A stretch of DNA of 64,000 nt from Closterium sp. Naga37s-1 (lineage: Eukaryota; Streptophyta; Zygnematophyceae; Desmidiales; Closteriaceae). Location: NCBI GenBank assembly GCA_947471745.1, contig CANJKZ010000170.1, positions 3,190,001-3,254,000 on the forward strand, written 5' to 3'. The translations under genes and the position numbers were made by a program. Positions 20,101 to 30,874 of the stretch are shown one piece after another (positions within the stretch are counted from its first letter, which is position 1; each line of letters starts with the position of its first letter). The notes beneath the pieces were generated by a model that searched no databases, was not told the origin of the DNA, and was given only the letters and a program-made list of their open reading frames with translations.

Positions 20101-20630
20101 TCGGGACGCCCTTCAGGAACCCCTTGTTCGCTTATGCGTTCAAGGTCTCCTTCAAGAGGGGCGGGGTCGTGTTCACCAAGTTCAAGAGCCACATGGTGGC
20201 ATGGGGCCTGTTTTTGGTAAGGATGTAGATATTTGTTTGTACCCCCATGCCTCATCCCCTTAACCCCTTGCCTGTACTTCAGCTAAATTCCTGGTCACTT
20301 AGGCCTTTGCAGTGCCGTAGATAGTGACGACTGAATCACCGCTTTCAGTTGGCTCCTTCACACGTAACCCCCCCTCCTCACCAACCATCCACCCAACCCT
20401 ACACCACATTGCGGATTGAATGGCCCCTTCTGCAGGATAAGCGTCGCAAACGAATTAGTAGCCAGCCAGAAAAAACAAGCTAGACTACCAGGAGTGGTGC
20501 GAAATGGTCAAGCAGATGATCCACTTTGCTGTCGTGGAGCAGAGGACACCCCACGATCCGGCACAGGGTGCGTTCGTCTTCCCGAACAAGTTCCTCATCG
20601 ACGATGGCGACCTTTGAGAGGTCGTCCTTG
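17196..20630 (+). pseudogene. Multi-exon gene remnant of unknown function
   Basis: Exon-like segments with plausible GT-AG borders and matching phases: to 17556 (acidic run, then a Lys/Arg/Gly-rich basic region), 17652-17684, 17837-17850, 17918-17950, 18045-18254 ('EEFQALRSEMYTMFAQLGLR'), 19569-~19682 ('LNPPEKIQYYLAPEEVFEAF'), ~19690-19913 ('LPTELHPTRWFDDEQLLAEY'), 20065-20216 ('ALNWHFDKAIGTPFRNPLFA') and 20436-~20630 ('YQEWCEMVKQMIHFAVVEQR'). The phases agree up to 18254 and again across 19913/20065. Near 19683 a stop interrupts the frame, and near 20470 the open frame shifts, so the gene is probably dead or my exon borders are wrong there. I do not recognise the family. Copia C sits at its upstream side and may have cut it off from its promoter. 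Confidence 0.45.
18290..19485 (+). repeat. Minisatellite array, about six units of ~175-235 bp
   Basis: The marker GGCTTGGAAGGGTACACG recurs near 18328, 18563, 18738, 18942, 19147 and 19326, so the unit length is irregular, about 175-235 bp. Inside each unit the octamer GACGTGGC recurs many times, giving a nested repeat. The array lies in an intron-like gap (18255-19568) of the gene remnant. Frames in it on both strands are open only through composition. Confidence 0.88.
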
Positions 20631-21017
20631 CCCCCCGGGCGCTTGCAAGGCCCGGCAGTGCGTACGCTATGTGACTTGGTGCTAAAACTGCTTGTTGCTA
20701 GATTGCTGAATCATGGTTGATGTAAACCGGAATAATAAATGAAATAAAAAAATCCCTAATATCCAAAATGAACAAAACCAGAACGTACTTTTGAATAATT
20801 TGGTCATGAATTTGCAACAAAATGGATTGCACCCGAATGTCATCCGGAAAAGCTCGCATGCCAAATTGGAACTTGAACCAAGCCAAACCTTGTCGCGAGA
20901 TGTGTCTCGAAGCTCCTATCAAATGACTCCAACCGTCGGTCCAAATTGGCTCCGGATTTTTTTACGCGAAGTCAATCGAAATCAAAATTCGTCCAAACTT
21001 GGCATAGGGTTTTTGTG
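20631..21017. other. Gene-free stretch, AT-rich
   Basis: This covers the end of the gene remnant's last exon-like segment and about 300 bases of lower-GC sequence up to the first Gag-like codons of Copia E. I see no LTR, no primer-binding site and no coding signal. The expected 5' LTR of E is not here. Confidence 0.6.
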
Positions 21018-21974
21018 ATGAAGCCGGTCCTTGACAAGATCAAGGACACCTATGCGAGGATGGCAGCGGCGGGCAGCAATGTGTCGCATATGCAGCAGTG
21101 CACCAAGATCATCTCGGTGCTCAAGAACTCATGGGACAACCTCATCCCCACCCTCAACACTCAGCAGGACCAGTGGACACCAGAGTGGCTACGGCAGCAG
21201 ATTTTGCAGGAGAACTTCCGCAGACGCCACACGGGCGGTGGTGCTGCCGACAAGACTGCTAAGGGGTACGGAGCTGCAGGAGGCAGCAGAGGAAGAGGGG
21301 GTGGAAGAGGCCGAGGCCGCGGGAGAGGCTTTGGCAGAGGGAGAGGCCGAGGTGACTATAAAGAGGGTCATAGAAGCTCTGGTGGCAGGGGGAGAACCCG
21401 AATGGAGAGAGCGTGCTGGTACTGCAAAAAGGCTGGACACCCATGGTTCAAGTGTTTCAGCCGGCCTGAGGGATGGGCGCCTCCAGGCATGAAGCCGCTA
21501 AGTGATGAACGTGCACGAGGTGGCGCTGTGCAAGGTTCAGGTGCACAAGGTGATGGTGCACAAGGAAAAGCCGACCCTGGGATGTTCCTCATGGTTGAGG
21601 ATGTGAAAGGGAGTGAGGGTGATGTGGGCTCGGTTGGGAAGGTTGTGATGCACCCCCTCACTCACTAGGTGATCGATTCAGGTTGCACAAGTCACATGAC
21701 CCCACGGGCAGATTTGCTTGACGAGGTAAAACCCCATGGGAAGATCAAGTTTGTGGCTGCCGCTTCAGGTGCTTTGCTCCCTGTGATTGGTGTGGGGAAT
21801 GCCAAGGTAATGGGAGCTAAAGGGGAGCTTGTGGGGCTGGGGAATGTGTTGCTGGTTGAAGGTTTGTCCGCTAACCTCCTCTCTGTGCGCCGGCTGCAGA
21901 AAAGCAAGGCCAAAGTTACGTTCGGCCCAACCAGCTGCCGTGCAAAGCTTGGGAAGTTGTTGCTGTGGGATTTG
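21018..21974 (+). CDS. Copia E Gag C-terminal part and protease
   Basis: The Gag part reads 'VLDKIKDTYARMAAAGSNVS', 'VLKNSWDNLIPTLNTQQDQW' and a Gly/Arg-rich RGRGRGRG stretch, then one CCHC knuckle (CWYCKKAGHPWFKC). Protease follows: VIDSGCTSHMTPRADLLDEV with the DSG active site, then LLVEGLSANLLSVRRLQKS, typical of Copia protease-to-GAG-pre-integrase regions. The segment ends where Copia D is inserted. The Gag N-terminal part is not visible upstream. Confidence 0.85.
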
Positions 21975-22105
21975 TGTCAGAAGTATAGGCAGGAATGGAT
22001 GAACTATGGAAGAGTTGGGTACAAATATCAAACCCTAGAAGGGGTTGTACCCCATATTGGCTACCCCACTACAGCCTATACCTATATAGCATACATAATC
22101 TGACA
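21975..22105 (-). repeat. 3' LTR of Copia D
   Basis: 131 bp with minus-strand ends TGTCAGATT...TTCTGACA. It shares the short-LTR core with Copia C's LTR. The minus-strand polypurine tract GCCTATGGGGGTG adjoins it at 22106. Confidence 0.85.
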
Positions 22106-22333
22106 CACCCCCATAGGCAAAGTGGGGGAGACCAAGGGGTCACAAGACCAGTCAAGAGAGGCAAAGCAAGCTCAGGGTGGATCACAACGTCACCACACAC
22201 TCTGAGCACAAGCAAAGGGCCACAAGGCCAGTTCGCATGCAGAGATATATATGCAACAACAGCAGTACAGTGATCTCTACCTAGCAGAGCAAGCAAGCAA
22301 GTATATATATATATATCACAGTACAAGCAGAGT

Positions 22334-24133
22334 CTACAGCAAGTGAGGAAACGTGGGCACAAGGCCCAGCAAGGTACAAAAGCGCTGATAATCACCAGGC
22401 GGAAGTGCCTTGGTGAACATATCAGAAGTGTTGGCCCGAGTGGCCACGTAGGCAAGACGAAGCTGACCACGCTGCTGCAACTCTCGAGCCAGGAAGTAAC
22501 GCAGAGCGATGTGCTTCGTTCTGTGCTCCAGTCTGTGCTCCTGACACAAGGCAATGGCGGCCTTGTTGTCGACGTACAGCACTGGAGGAGAACGAGGCCG
22601 CTCTCCCAGGTCGGTCAGCAGGTAGGTGAGCCAGCGTAACTCCTGTGCAGCCATGGCTGTGGCGTAGATCTCAGCCTCACAACTGGAGCCGAGAACAGAA
22701 GACGAGCGTGTAGAACGCCAAGAAACTGAACCAGAGCCAAGGCTGAAGGTGTAACCCTGTGACGACCGCTGAGTAGCCTGGTCGTCAACCCAAGAAGCGT
22801 CCGAGTGACCAGTGAGGACAACCTCACTCCGCCCTCCAAGCACGAGCCCCATGCCTGATGTACTGCACAAGTAACGCAGTACCCTCTTCGCAGCATCCAT
22901 GTGCACCTTTCGGTGCTGACCAGGAGCCACGTAGCAAGCCAGAAGGCCAAGAGGGTACGCGAAGTCAGGACGAGAGCAGGTCATCAGGTACATGAGGCAG
23001 CCAACTAGCTCTGGGTAAGGACCACTCGGCTCTACGGACTCGTCCAAAGGTGGAGCTGAGAGCGAGTGACCTGTAGCCAGAGGAGTGGCCTGTGCCGAGG
23101 ACCAGGTGAAGCCGAAGCGCTGAAGGACCTGCTGCACCATGTGTGACTGAGTCAGGGTGATGGTGCGGCGTGCTCTGTCCCGGGTGATCTGCAGGCCAAG
23201 GTAACTGCGCAGCTCACCCAGGTCTGTGCACGTGTGTCTCTTCTGCAGCTCCGACTTCACCAGGGCGAGAGCCTCAGTGTCAGCAGTGGCAAAGACCAAG
23301 TCGTCGACGTACACGAGGATGTATAATGGCGGCAGCGAAGTGTCGGTGCGAAGAAACAGCGACGGGTCAGCAGTCGACGGAGCAAACCCAAGAGCCGCTA
23401 GTGTCGTCCTCAGTGTGTCGTGCCACTCACGCGGCGCCTGGCGGAGACCGTAGACCGGCCGCCGGAGACTCCACTGGGTACCAGGAGGGAACGACCCAGT
23501 GAAGCCAGGCGGGCGGCGCAACCAGATCTCCTCGTGCAGGCTGCCCTGCAAGAAAGTTGTGCTGAAGTCAAGAGAGTGAAGCTCGTAGTCACGCTGAGCA
23601 GCAACGTGCAGCAGCACCCGAAGAGTGGTCATCTTCGGGGTGGGGGAGAAGGTCTGGAAGAAGTCAACTCCCTCTCGCTGACTGAAGCCTCGAGCAACGT
23701 AACGAGCCTTGAAGACAGGCGGGGATCCTGGCAGCCGCTTCACCCTGAAAATCCACATGCCACTGACGATGTTCGCCCCGGGAGGGGGAACCTCGTCGAC
23801 GTAGGTGCCTGTGGACTTCCAGGATGCCATCTGTGCATCCATGGCTGTCTGCCACTGAGAGGAGTACTCACCCGCGATCGCCTCAGCGTAAGAGCGCGGG
23901 GTCGGGATGTTTGGAGCATCCGGGTCTCCCTCAGGGGCAAGCAGCATGGACACGAGATGAGGCGCAGCGGCTGCAAGACACTCAAGGTCCTCCTGCCTCT
24001 CCTCAAGGACGTCCGTGCCAAGAGCACACTCACCCCCGACGGACGGAGGACAGACAGACTCAGACTCAGCAACAAGACTAGCGGCGTAGTCTAGACGACA
24101 GGCAGCAGCAAAGTCAACCAGCTCAGCGACCAA
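22334..24133 (-). CDS. Copia D reverse transcriptase and RNase H
   Basis: An open 599-residue segment. It begins in a linker ('LVDFAAACRLDYAASLVAES'). RT spans about residues 90-330: 'YSSQWQTAMDAQMASWKSTG', 'FRVKRLPGSPPVFKARYVAR', DFSTTFLQGSLHEEIWLRRP, YGLRQAPREWHDTL and the catalytic YVDDLVFA. RNase H (about 455-590) shows GHSDASWVDDQATQRSSQGY, SSCEAEIYATAMAAQELRW, YVDNKAAIALCQEHRLEHRT and KHIALRYFLARELQQ. All the expected Copia catalytic blocks are visible. It ends about 230 bases before the 3' LTR. Confidence 0.93.
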   Translation of the reverse strand: MVAELVDFAAACRLDYAASLVAESESVCPPSVGGECALGTDVLEERQEDLECLAAAAPHLVSMLLAPEGDPDAPNIPTPRSYAEAIAGEYSSQWQTAMDAQMASWKSTGTYVDEVPPPGANIVSGMWIFRVKRLPGSPPVFKARYVARGFSQREGVDFFQTFSPTPKMTTLRVLLHVAAQRDYELHSLDFSTTFLQGSLHEEIWLRRPPGFTGSFPPGTQWSLRRPVYGLRQAPREWHDTLRTTLAALGFAPSTADPSLFLRTDTSLPPLYILVYVDDLVFATADTEALALVKSELQKRHTCTDLGELRSYLGLQITRDRARRTITLTQSHMVQQVLQRFGFTWSSAQATPLATGHSLSAPPLDESVEPSGPYPELVGCLMYLMTCSRPDFAYPLGLLACYVAPGQHRKVHMDAAKRVLRYLCSTSGMGLVLGGRSEVVLTGHSDASWVDDQATQRSSQGYTFSLGSGSVSWRSTRSSSVLGSSCEAEIYATAMAAQELRWLTYLLTDLGERPRSPPVLYVDNKAAIALCQEHRLEHRTKHIALRYFLARELQQRGQLRLAYVATRANTSDMFTKALPPGDYQRFCTLLGLVPTFPHLL

Positions 24134-24399
24134 GGCAGACGCAGCAGCAGACTCAAACGACGGGTCAGTGACAACAGTGGCTAGTAGACGCGTGACAGTA
24201 GAGTGAGCAGCACGGGTGCGGTCAGATTCAGGCTCAGGGACGGTAGGCAGAGAAGACGCAGGAGGGGAAGGCAGGGGAACACGCTGCGGAGGAGAGGAAG
24301 GACGACGGACGACAAGGCGAGTGCCGGTGACAGCCGGCTGACGCGAACGAGGGACACTACGACCGGAACGACCAGACCGGACAGGCGAAACAGGACGCG

Positions 24400-25600
24400 A
24401 CGCAGGCTCACGACGCTTAGTAAGACCCCATGACTGCTCAGTGTAAGGAGAAGGAGCAGGCAGCGGTGAGCCAGGCTGTAACGGAAGACCAGTAGACGAA
24501 GGGAGACTAAGAACCTAGCGAAGCACAGAGTCAGGTAGTGGCTGAGACGACGGAGCAAAGAACTGGCGCGGCTGGGCAGTTTCACCAGCACCAGCAGCTC
24601 CAGTACCTCCAGCAGCTCCAGAACCCTCAGCTCCAGCTCCTCCAGGACCAGCTCCACCAGCAGCAGAACCCCCAGAACCGGCACCTCCAGTCCCAGGGTC
24701 TCCAGCCTCAGTGTCTCCAGCAGCAGCACCCCCAGCTCCAAGGTCGCCAGCAGTAGTAGCCTCCGGCTCAGCAGCACCTCCAGGCCCAGCAGCTCCAGTA
24801 CCTCCAGTACGAGCACCTCCGGGACCAGCACCACTCCCAGCTCCAGTGACAGCAGCAGAAGTACCTCCACCGGCAGAGCCCCGAGCTCCAGAAGCGCGAC
24901 CTTGACGGCGACCGTACCAGTCGTGCAGCTGCTGTGAGGTGAGAGGCACACGCAGATGAAGGCGGCTAATCCAAGGAGACCGCACAACAGCAGACTCAGA
25001 ACCCTCAGCGCCAGCACCCGCAGCAGCTCCAGAACCTCCAGCGCCAGCACCCTCAGCAGCTCCAAAACCTCCCGCGCCAGCACCCGCAGCAGCTCCAGAA
25101 CCTCCAGTAGAAACGACTCCAGTAGTAGAGTCACCAGCGCCAGCGCCTCCTGCAGTAGGGCCCCTAGCTCCAGCAGCGCGACCCTGATGGCCAGTGTACC
25201 ACTCACGCAGCTGCTGTGGGGAGAGAGGGGGTCGACGACTAGAGTGCAGCAGCGAGGCACCAGCGGAGCGACTGCGGAGACGGCCGCTCCAGGGAGACCG
25301 CTCACCAGACTCCTCAGTGCCCCCAGGCGCAGCACCCCCAGACACAGTACCCCCAGGCTCAGCACCCCCAGACTCCTCACACTCAGGCTCAGCACCTCCA
25401 GGCTCCGCACCCCCAGGCTCCGCACCCCCAGGCTCAGCACCACCAGGCTCCGCACCCCCAGGCTCCGCACCTCCAGGCTCAGCACCCCCAGGCTCAGCAC
25501 CCTCAGGCTCAGCACCCCCAGAAGCAGCACCCCAAGTAGGACCTGAGTCACCAGTGACCTCAACCGGCGTAGGCAAGGGAGGAGGGTCTACCTGAGACAC
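24400..25600 (-). CDS. Copia D Gly/Ala/Glu/Pro spacer
   Basis: A low-complexity segment between integrase and RT. Near 25320-25530 it consists of at least nine 15-bp units encoding G-G-A-E-P. Further on it has GAGAGGSGAAAGAGAGG-type runs and two QQLREWY-type motifs (LSPQQLREWYTGHQG near 25190-25215 and LTSQQLHDWYGRRQG near 24905-24945). Two frames are open over most of it owing to composition; the G-A-E-P frame is the one shared with C, F and H. Confidence 0.8.
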
Positions 25601-25689
25601 ACGTGAATGAGCAGGACCGGGAGCGGGGAGGGGGTCTACCTGGGTAGCACCTGGAGCGAGGAAGAGCGGCGAGGGGGGGAGAGGGGCAG

Positions 25690-26290
25690 TGCGGTAGGGG
25701 AAGAGACGTTAAAAGGGAACCGACTCGTCAAACGTGACGTCCTGAGAGGGGAAGACACGGCGCGAGGTGGGGTGGTAAAACTGCCAACCAGGCGCGTCAG
25801 GGACAAAGCCAAGGAAGACACAGGGAACAACGCGGGTGGAGAGCTTGTCCGCGGTGGTATCGTGGACAAAGGCACGAGAACCCCAGACCCGGAAACGCGA
25901 TGCATCGCCAACCTTCCCCGTCCACAGCAGTGTGGGCGAGGTCTCCGGCAAGGAGACACGGGGCCAGAGGTTGAGCTGATGCGCGGCGTACCGGACCGCA
26001 AACGGCCACAGAAAATGGGGGGCAGCCGCATGGACCATGGAGGTACGAGCGACCTCCATGACCAAGCCAATGAGGCGCTCAGCAACCCCATTCTGCTGCG
26101 GAGAGGCCGGAAGCGTGACAGAAGGCTGCCAAGAGGTCAGAGGAAAACTCACCACCTCTGTCAGAGTGCAGACGAAGAACGGGAAACTCCGTCCCGAACC
26201 GCTCGTGGAGCTGGAGACGAGCAGCGCGGATCCAAGGGATCAAAACATCAGGGACCTCACCCTTGGTGCGCAAGGGGAAGACCGTGGTGT
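25690..26290 (-). CDS. Copia D integrase, C-terminal portion
   Basis: Minus-strand pieces carry 'TLPASPQQNGVAERLIGLVM', 'HFLWPFAVRYAAHQLNLWPR', 'SLPETSPTLLWTGKVGDASR', 'PCVFLGFVPDAPGWQFYHP' and 'LRLHSDRGGEFSSDLLAAFC'. They match the corresponding parts of C, F and H. The remainder of the core lies beyond the solo LTR. Confidence 0.85.
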
Positions 26291-26428
26291 TGTCACAATG
26301 TAAAATTGACAAAAACCAGAAAGTACAAACAAGATATATGCAAAACCTAACCCTAGTGCAAGTACAAATTCACACAAGGGACAACACCTAGACTAGAACT
26401 ACACAAGCTATAGAAATATAGTTTGACA
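26291..26428 (-). repeat. Solo short LTR inside Copia D
   Basis: A 138-bp insert with TG...CA ends (TGTCACAATG to AGTTTGACA) is flanked by a perfect GGTGT duplication (26286-26290 and 26429-26433). The interrupted integrase sequence is continuous in Copia C (around 13870). On the minus strand it starts TGTCAAACTATAT, like the F LTR. It is most simply the product of LTR-LTR recombination after an element inserted into D. Confidence 0.9.
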
Positions 26429-27664
26429 GGTGTAACGCGTGTAGTCGTCGACGACCAGCAGGAAGTACCGCTCGTGGCCCTGTCCACGGACGCGGGCTGG
26501 GCCCCACACGTCCAGGTGGAGAGTCTGCAGGGGAGCCTCTGTGGGAGGGAACGAGGAGGAGTGAGGAGCGGCGCGCTGCCGCCCCTCGACACAGGGAAGA
26601 CAGGGAGGAGCAGGCGAGGGTGGCAGGGGAGGGAGAACCCTGGGAAGACCAGAGACAATGACACGGCGGTGCATGCTGCGAAGGCGCTGCACCGAGGGGT
26701 GACCAAGGCGGTGGTGCCAAAGGAGGGTCTGGTGCGACAAGGCGCGACACGAGCAGGGGGCCGACAACTGACCTGACGCAGACGCAGATGCAGCTACCTG
26801 AGGGGACTCAGTGGTCAGTGTGTACAGGCCCGACCCCGGCTGCCGAGTGAAGGTAGCCAGGTGACGACCCGTCTGAGCACACGTGCAGTGGGTCACACGC
26901 TCGTAGGCAAGTGTGAACTGGTGAACACCCGCGTCCTGGAGCGCAGAACCCGCCACCAAGTTCGTAGAGAACGAGGGGAGGTAAAGACCCGACAGTGTGC
27001 CGGACGGGACAGCAGGACAAGGGAGGACAGTGGAGGAGGTCGCACGGACTGGACCCCCAGAGGGGTCTGCCAGGGAGACTGCAACCGGCCGACTGAGCGG
27101 CGTGAGGGTGGTGCTGTTGCGAAAGGAGCGAGAAGCACCAGAGTCAAGTGTGAAGGTGTACAAGGCCTCAGCAGGCGCAGTACCAGAGAGAGCAGACTCA
27201 CCAGCACCTGGAGCAGCAGCCTCACCAGCACCTAGAGCAGGAGACGCACTAGCACCTACAGCAGCAGCCTCACCAGCACCTAGAGCAACAGGCTCTATAC
27301 CTGGGTCAGGCGGTACGCACAGGTAACAGGCACGGTCAGCACTAATAGGCAATGCATACATGGCAGTGAGAATAGCATCATAGTCAAGAGCAAATATATC
27401 TACCCTCTGCCCAAGCAGCTCCACCCAGTCGGGGAGCTCAGCCTCGTCGCCAAACTCGGTACGCCAGGCGTCGCTCAGACGGGCGAAGCAGCGGGACTGT
27501 GTGTGACTAAGCGTCCCGCAAGCCTGACCAGTCCGAGCACCAGTGCGAATGACGTAAGGGCAGCGAACGGTACTGAGAGACCCTCTACTCTGAGCGTACC
27601 ACTCACTAAGCTGCTGGGGCGTGAGGGACTCACGCGGACATCGCTGGAGCTGCATCTGACCACC
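26429..27664 (-). CDS. Copia D protease, GAG-pre-integrase and integrase start
   Basis: A minus-strand frame of about 415 residues. It starts 'RCPRESLTPQQLSEWYAQS', then 'ELPDWVELLGQRVDIFALDY', the protease FTLDSGASRSFRNSTTLTPL, 'QTLLWHHRLGHPSVQRLRSM' (zinc region) and 'LHLDVWGPARVRGQGHERYF' of the integrase core. Its right border is the ATTTG target duplication. Confidence 0.88.
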
Positions 27665-28965
27665 ATTTGGAGGAGAAGAGCAGCTGCATCAAGGACCTAT
27701 GGCAGCTGCCCATCATCCCTTGGAATGGGAAACCACCAGCAACGGCAGCGGCAGCGACAACAACTAAAACAACTGAGGGAGGAGAGGAGACTGCACCAAC
27801 TGATGGGGCCCTGGATGCGGTCAAGAAGGTGCAGCAGCCACAGCAGCCACATGGTGAGGTGTTTGCTGGTGTGGATGCGACAGCTGCATGGGCAAAGGCT
27901 TCATCTGGGAGAGGTGAGGCTGATTGGGAGACGTGGCATGAGAGGCTGTGTCACATCAACGTTCCTATGCTACAGAAGTTGGTGAATGATGGGAGTTTGA
28001 AGGGGCTGGAGGTGAAGGGGGCAGCAAAGGAGATTGGGAGCTGCCCCACATGCCTTGAGACGAAATTCACCAAGTTTACCTTCACCAGCAGTACGGGACC
28101 AGCCAAGGCTCCAATTGCACTTGTGCACATGGATGTGGTGGGCCCCACAAGGGCCCTTTCTCTCTCGGGCAGCCGCTACTTCTTGACGATTGTGGAAGAC
28201 CACACGCGAGCGGTGTGGGTCTACCCTCTGAAGACTAAGGGGGTGGTGGTAGCGGCTGTTCTCAAGTAGTGGATGCCGTGAGCACAAAGGGAGGGCGGAC
28301 ACAAGGTGAAGGTGATTCGCACTGACAATGGGGGAGAGTTCATCGGCGCTTACTTTGAGGGGAAGCTGAAGCGGAAGGGGATCCAGCATCTGCTCACAGT
28401 GCCCTACAACCCTCAGTAGAACGGCGTGGCTGAGCGGTTCAACCGGACCCTGCACGAAGGTGCTCACACTCTCCTTGGGCGTGCAGGGCTGCCGGATCCG
28501 TTTTGTGTGACTGCACTGCGACAGGTCGCCCTTGTGAAGAACAGGGTGCTAACAACTGTGGGGGACAAGCAGTGGGTCCCCTACACCAAGTGGTATAGGA
28601 GTGAACCAGCAGTCAACATGTTGAGAGCCTACGGCTGCATGGTGGTGTTTCACGTGCCGAAGGAGAAAAGAGGAAAGTTGGAACCTTCTGGGAGATGGGG
28701 TGTGCACTTGGGGCTTGCTAAGGATCACAAGGGCTGGTTGATATGGGACTTGACCAGCCAGCAGCTGATTGTGTCAAGGGATGTGAAGTTCCTTGAGTCC
28801 TTGTACTACAAGGAGTGGAAGCAGCAGCAACAGAAGCTTCCTACTACACCACTGATCGTTGAGGTCGATGAGGTTCAGCGGCCTTCGAGGCAGGTGGAGG
28901 TTTCTGTCTCTGAGGAGGAGATCTCTGGGGTGACTGAGGATGGGGGAGAACCTGAGGTGGTGGAG
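27665..28965 (+). CDS. Copia E GAG-pre-integrase and integrase
   Basis: E resumes at the ATTTG duplication. Visible are 'WETWHERLCHINVPMLQKLV' with CPTC (zinc region), 'VHMDVVGPTRALSLSGSRYF' and 'LTIVEDHTRAVWVYPLKTKG' (core start), 'MAERFNRTLHEGAHTLLGRA' (core end), and 'RWGVHLGLAKDHKGWLIWDL' and 'SRDVKFLESLYYKEWKQ' (C-terminal region). The order is standard for Ty1/copia. A few breaks are present. Confidence 0.88.
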
Positions 28966-28968
28966 CAA

Positions 28969-29053
<85 letters not shown>
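28965..29053 (+). repeat. CAG trinucleotide repeat in Copia E
   Basis: About 29 nearly uninterrupted CAG triplets lie between the integrase C-terminal region and RT. In E's frame they read as poly-Gln, extended by further CAA/CAG codons downstream. They sit at the same pol position where the short-LTR lineage has its Gly/Glu/Pro spacer. Confidence 0.93.
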
Positions 29054-29055
<2 letters not shown>

Positions 29056-29099
29056 CCGCAGCAACAGCAGCAGCAACGTGCTCCGTCACGTTCCCCACG

Positions 29100-30817
29100 C
29101 CCGCCTGAGCGTCCCAAGAGGGATGTGCGCCCACCTGTCAGGCTGAGCTATAATCGCAGTGGCTCACGAAATGTTGAGCATGCTGGAAGTGTGGCCAAGC
29201 AGTGTGATGAGGAGGAGATAGCACACTACTACTGGGCAGCCGTCCCTGAGCCCAAGACGCTAGTTGAGGTATTGAGCGGGCCTGATGCTGAAAGTGGAAG
29301 CAGAGTGTGAAGGAGGAGTATGACTATCTGCTGGAGAATGAGACTTGGGAGTTGTGTGAGTTGCCTCCTGGGAAGAAGGCAATCTCTTCAAAGCTAATCT
29401 TGAGGCACAAGTATGGACCTGAAGGGGAGTTGACCCACTACAAGTCGAGGCTTGTGGCTGTTTCAGCAAACAAAGGGAAAGGACTTCAACGAGCTCTATG
29501 CTCCTGTGGGGAAAGGCACAACACTGAGAGTGTCATTGGCAATGGCAGCAAACCGTGGATGGCGGGTGAAGCAGATGGTCATCACCACCGCCTTCCTCAA
29601 TGGGATCATTCTGGAGGAGTTGTATATGTTACAGCCTGAGGGGTTGGATGATGGGAGCGGCAGGGTGTGCAGGCTGAAGAAGGCCATCTATGGCTTGAAG
29701 CAGGCTCCTCGCGCATGGTACCACAAGCTGGAGGAGACACTGCTGGCTGGGGGGTTCAAGAAGATTGAGTGCGACCACAGCCTCCTTTTGAGAAGGAGCA
29801 GTTTCTCATGCTCCTGGTGTGTGTGAACGACATTCTGCTCTTCTCCGAGTTGTCTGCAATGATTGACCGCGTGGAGGAGATGCTGGAGATGCAAATCAAG
29901 TGTTCCAAGATGGGAGATGTGAAGTATTACTTGGGGATGCATGTGGAGAGGGACCTTGACAAGGGAATGTTGAGGTTGCACCAGAGGAAGTACTGTGAGG
30001 GGCTGGCCGAGAAGTATGGGTTGCAAGATGGAGGAAAGCCAGCAACCCCACTGCCTTCGGGGTTCACTGTGGAGCCCTGTGCTGATGAGGAGGTGGTGGG
30101 TGAGAGTGACAGGAAGCTGTTTCATTCTATGGTGGGGGCACTCAACTATGCGGCTAACCACGCGCGGCCTGACATTGCCTTTGCTACATCCATGCTTGCC
30201 AGTGTGGTTTCACGCCCCAGTCATGAGCAGCTGGAAGCGGCCAAGAGGCTGGTCCACTATGTGAACGCTACGACATCAATGGGCTTGGAGTACAGTGCTG
30301 TACGACAGAGGCTGCAGAGGGGTGCAGCTGATTTGAGCAAACGGGAGATGCTCTTGACCTGCTACACTGACGCTAGCTTCAACTCTGTGAAGGCGGATGG
30401 CACAAGCAGTGGAGGCTATGTGTGCCTATTTGGAGGTGGTGCATGAGCTGGCGCAGCAAGAAGTTGAAAGAGGTGGGTTTGTCCTTGTGTGAGACAGAGT
30501 ACATGGCTCTACATCATGGGGCTAAGGAGGTGGTGTGGCTGAGGCGATTGTTGGAGGAGATTGGAGTTGGTCAGGGGGAGCCGACTGTGATGTTCAGTGA
30601 CAATGAGTCGGCAGTGAAGTTAGCCAAGAATGCTTGTCTTCATGGGCTGACCAAACACATCAGGCATAAGAGACATTGGGTGAGAAGGCTCCTAGACAAG
30701 GAGGTGCGGCTGGAGATAGTGAAAACCCACCAGCAGACGGCTTACATTCTCACCAAGCGCCTGGCAGAACCTGAGCATTGGAAGGGCATGAAGCTTGCTG
30801 GGATGAGTGTGCATTGA
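29100..30817 (+). CDS. Copia E reverse transcriptase and RNase H parts
   Basis: Segments in order: 'VEVLSGPDAESGSR' (linker end), 'NETWELCELPPGKKAISSKL' and 'VKQMVITTAFLNGIILEELY', YGLKQAPRAWYHKL, LLVCVNDILLFSEL (the YVDD region), 'GDVKYYLGMHVERDLDKGML', 'NYAANHARPDIAFATSMLAS', CYTDASFNSVKADGTSSGGY and 'LCETEYMALHHGAKEVVWLR', FSDNESAVKLAKNACLHGLT. These are RT and RNase H blocks of Ty1/copia. It is broken in several places. The frame ends about 57 bases before the 3' LTR. Confidence 0.88.
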
Positions 30818-30874
30818 GGGTGCATGCTTGAGCTATGGCATGTGGGATGATGGTAGGCAGCCAAAAGGGGAGTT

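Larger units (their letters stand above)
21975..27664 (-). mobile_element. Copia element D, short-LTR lineage, inside Copia E
   Basis: On the minus strand: end of the Gag/pre-protease region, protease, GAG-pre-integrase, integrase (holding a solo LTR at 26291-26428), Gly/Glu/Pro spacer, RT, RNase H, polypurine tract (GCCTATGGGGGTG) and a 131-bp 3' LTR (21975-22105). The host duplication ATTTG flanks it (21970-21974 and 27665-27669). The right end is internal element sequence rather than an LTR, yet the target duplication is intact, which is unusual. About three breaks besides the solo LTR. It is related to C, F and H. Confidence 0.9.
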
